A DNA stretch of 49,074 bases from Polynucleobacter sp. 78F-HAINBA. Lineage in GTDB: Bacteria; Pseudomonadota; Gammaproteobacteria; Burkholderiales; Burkholderiaceae. A program made the translations under genes and the position numbers. Shown piece after piece: positions 48,632-49,074 of this stretch. Position 1 is the first letter of the stretch. Every line of letters starts with the position of its first letter. The notes below the pieces were generated by a model. It had not been told where the DNA came from, did not search any database, and was given only the letters and a program-made list of their open reading frames with translations. The DNA is taken from positions 1 through 49,074 of the forward strand of contig NZ_JACVOQ010000011.1 of NCBI RefSeq assembly GCF_018882325.1, written 5' to 3'.

Positions 48632-48884
48632 AGCGAAAGTTGTGCCTTATGCGTGGAAACTGCATAAGGGATGGTGTCAAATTCGGCGAAACCTAAAGTC
48701 GTTTAAACGAGTTGTTGTATTTTTTACAAAGTACATAAATCGTTTCAAACGAATATGGCAACACCGAGCGAAGCTCAGTAAGAAATTACTTTGAACGTGT
48801 AGAGACTAGACGGCACCCATCTAAGTCCAGCAATGGATATGATGAAGGCATAGTCCAGGGAGTAGTGAAAGCTACACAAACCGG
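48632..48884 (+). ncRNA. Group I self-splicing intron (subgroup IC3, Azoarcus-like)
   Basis: 253-base ribozyme with no ORF. P1: exon CAT plus AGC pairs with GTTGTG (48639-48644) under a GAAA loop, putting a U-G pair at the 5' splice site. P2: CCTTATGC (48645-48652) with GCATAAGG (48662-48669). P3: GGTGTC (48673-48678) with GGCACC (48812-48817). P7 (guanosine site): GACTA (48804-48808) with TAGTC (48851-48855). P8 has a TCCA-GCAA-TGGA hairpin. P9: GTAGT-GAAA-GCTAC (48862-48875). The terminal G is 48884. Core blocks (GGCGAAACCTAA, TAGAGACTAGACGGCACCCA, AGGCATAGTCCAGGGAG, ACACAAACCGG) closely match my recollection of the 205-base Azoarcus intron; the extra length is in P6. Confidence 0.95.
48702..48754 (+). 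ncRNA. Enlarged P6 domain of the intron
   Basis: TCGTTTAAACGA and TCGTTTCAAACGA (ending about 48752) can pair as a 12-bp helix with one bulged C, or each fold alone. Between them TTGTA-TTTTT-TACAA gives a further hairpin. This segment accounts for the roughly 48-base excess over the Azoarcus intron. Confidence 0.65.
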
Positions 48885-48926
48885 AATCCTTTGGTCCCAG
48901 GTTCAAGTCCTGGTGGGCCCACCAAA

Positions 48927-48948
48927 AAAGAAAAACCCCAGTTAGAGA
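48927..48948 (+). terminator. Half of an intrinsic terminator after the tRNA, cut by the IS
   Basis: After the tRNA CCA comes an A-rich stretch and AAAAACCCCAGTTAGAGA, then directly the IS end at 48949. It resembles the 5' arm of a terminator whose matching GGGGTTTTT arm is missing in the window. Confidence 0.3.
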
Positions 48949-48953
48949 TGAAC

Positions 48954-48996
48954 TGACCCACAAAAGTTGGACACTAAATCCAACTCAAAGGGGTCA
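48954..48996 (+). promoter_or_regulatory. Hairpin covering the transposase ribosome binding site
   Basis: TGACCC (48954-48959) pairs with GGGTCA (48991-48996) and AGTTGGA (48965-48971) with TCCAACT (48979-48985) around a seven-base loop. The 3' arm contains AAGGGG, the Shine-Dalgarno candidate eight bases before the ATG. Same architecture as 84-119, with different outer pairs. Confidence 0.55.
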
Positions 48997-49001
48997 GCTT
49001 C

Positions 49002-49074
49002 ATGAGCAAACACAGCACTCAGTTCAAGCTAAAAGTGGTTACTGAGTATTTAAGGTCTGGGGGCTACCTCAGGG
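49002..49074 (+). CDS. IS3-family transposase OrfA, N-terminal fragment
   Basis: 24 residues are visible: MSKHSTQFKLKVVTEYLRSG and GYLR, the start of an IS150-type OrfA. The rest lies beyond the window. It differs from the OrfA at 74-1 at about seven of 24 positions, so the two elements are related but distinct. Confidence 0.85.
   Translation, partial: MSKHSTQFKLKVVTEYLRSGGYLR

Larger units (their letters stand above)
48595..48924 (+). tRNA. ileX: tRNA-Ile2 (anticodon CAU), split by a group I intron
   Basis: Exons are 48595-48631 (37 bases) and 48885-48924 (40 bases, CCA encoded). Joined they give a perfect cloverleaf: acceptor GGGCCCA/TGGGCCC, D stem GCTC/GAGC, anticodon stem GAGGA/TCCTT with loop CTCATAA, T stem CCAGG/CCTGG with loop TTCAAGT. 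The paired 1-72 end rules out initiator tRNA-Met. The similarity to E. coli tRNA-Ile2 (GGTTCAAGTCC, TTGGTC, CTCATAATC) and the intron type favour Ile2, whose C34 is changed to lysidine by TilS to read AUA, over elongator Met. The interruption lies between positions 36 and 37. The gene symbol is by analogy with E. coli. Confidence 0.93.
48949..49074 (+). mobile_element. IS3-family insertion sequence, left end (partial)
   Basis: The terminus TGAACTGACCCACAAAAGTT is followed 53 bases later by an OrfA start codon. It is a close relative of the element at 1-127 but in the opposite orientation, so both transposases read outward from the window. It starts 24 bases after the tRNA-Ile gene. Confidence 0.85.

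Noticed and set aside
48632..48884. Group II intron or homing-endonuclease intron
   Set aside because: No reverse transcriptase or endonuclease ORF fits in 253 bases, and the terminal G, P1 wobble pair and P3/P7 pairings are those of group I.
48775..48963. 62-codon minus-strand ORF across the 3' half of the tRNA and intron
   Set aside because: It covers a structured RNA and contains antisense tRNA sequence; such ORFs opposite tRNAs are common false calls.
1..49074. CRISPR array, toxin-antitoxin, restriction or phage-defence system
   Set aside because: I looked for regularly spaced repeats and for such gene pairs and saw none; nearly all coding space is taken by recognisable housekeeping genes.

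Overview
The window is a 49-kb, gene-dense chromosomal segment (about 42 complete protein genes, almost no non-coding space) from a Betaproteobacterium of the Burkholderiaceae, most likely a free-living Polynucleobacter or close relative. I infer this from the moderate GC content, the short intergenic gaps, the gene mix (FolE2, TctAB, a BPSS1780-type membrane protein, a type II ThrB beside polA) and the macromolecular-synthesis order rpsU-yqeY-dnaG-rpoD. I see no broken protein genes, so it does not look like a degrading endosymbiont genome.

Layout. 1-127: inner end of an IS3-family element that runs out of the window to the left. 168-6217 (minus): ribF-ileS-lspA-coaBC-dut (flavin cofactors, Ile-tRNA synthetase, lipoprotein signal peptidase, CoA, dUTPase). 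6269-9706 (plus): purN-rsmB-desaturase. 9785-11037 (minus): rpmG, rpmB, radC. 11068-12459 (plus): fkpB-ispH. 12514-14799 (minus): argD and a 2Fe-2S flavin reductase; 14836-15723 (plus): an SDR-like protein. 15704-19543 (minus): glnS and tctBA. 19667-22527 (plus): alaS-tusA-like. 22618-26422 (minus): valS-galU; 26447-28834 (plus): uvrD. 28843-31016 (minus): small exported protein, thrB, BPSS1780-type membrane protein. 31098-35617 (plus): polA, Tat-exported dienelactone hydrolase, ZIP transporter. 35614-37587 (minus): Rieske oxygenase and sseA. 37750-41673 (plus): xseB-ispA-dxs-folE2 (isoprenoid and pterin precursors). 41696-42769 (minus): tsaD. 42847-48381 (plus): rpsU-yqeY-dnaG-rpoD. 48395-48924: a 5' tRNA half-gene followed by a complete tRNA-Ile(CAU) gene interrupted after the anticodon by a group I intron. 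48949-49074: inner end of a second, related IS3-family element running out to the right.

The protein genes are mostly housekeeping (translation, replication/repair, isoprenoid, nucleotide and cofactor synthesis). The most remarkable part is the right edge: a self-splicing ribozyme closely resembling the Azoarcus tRNA-Ile ribozyme, with an enlarged P6 region, sits in what is normally a single-copy essential tRNA gene, beside an intron-less 5' half-copy that looks like an integration scar. Two further patterns stand out. Many first genes have a -10-like hexamer only 6-7 bases before the start codon and no Shine-Dalgarno (probable leaderless mRNAs). Both IS elements also appear to sit inside the hairpin of an intrinsic terminator, and both carry a conserved hairpin that would hide the transposase ribosome binding site.
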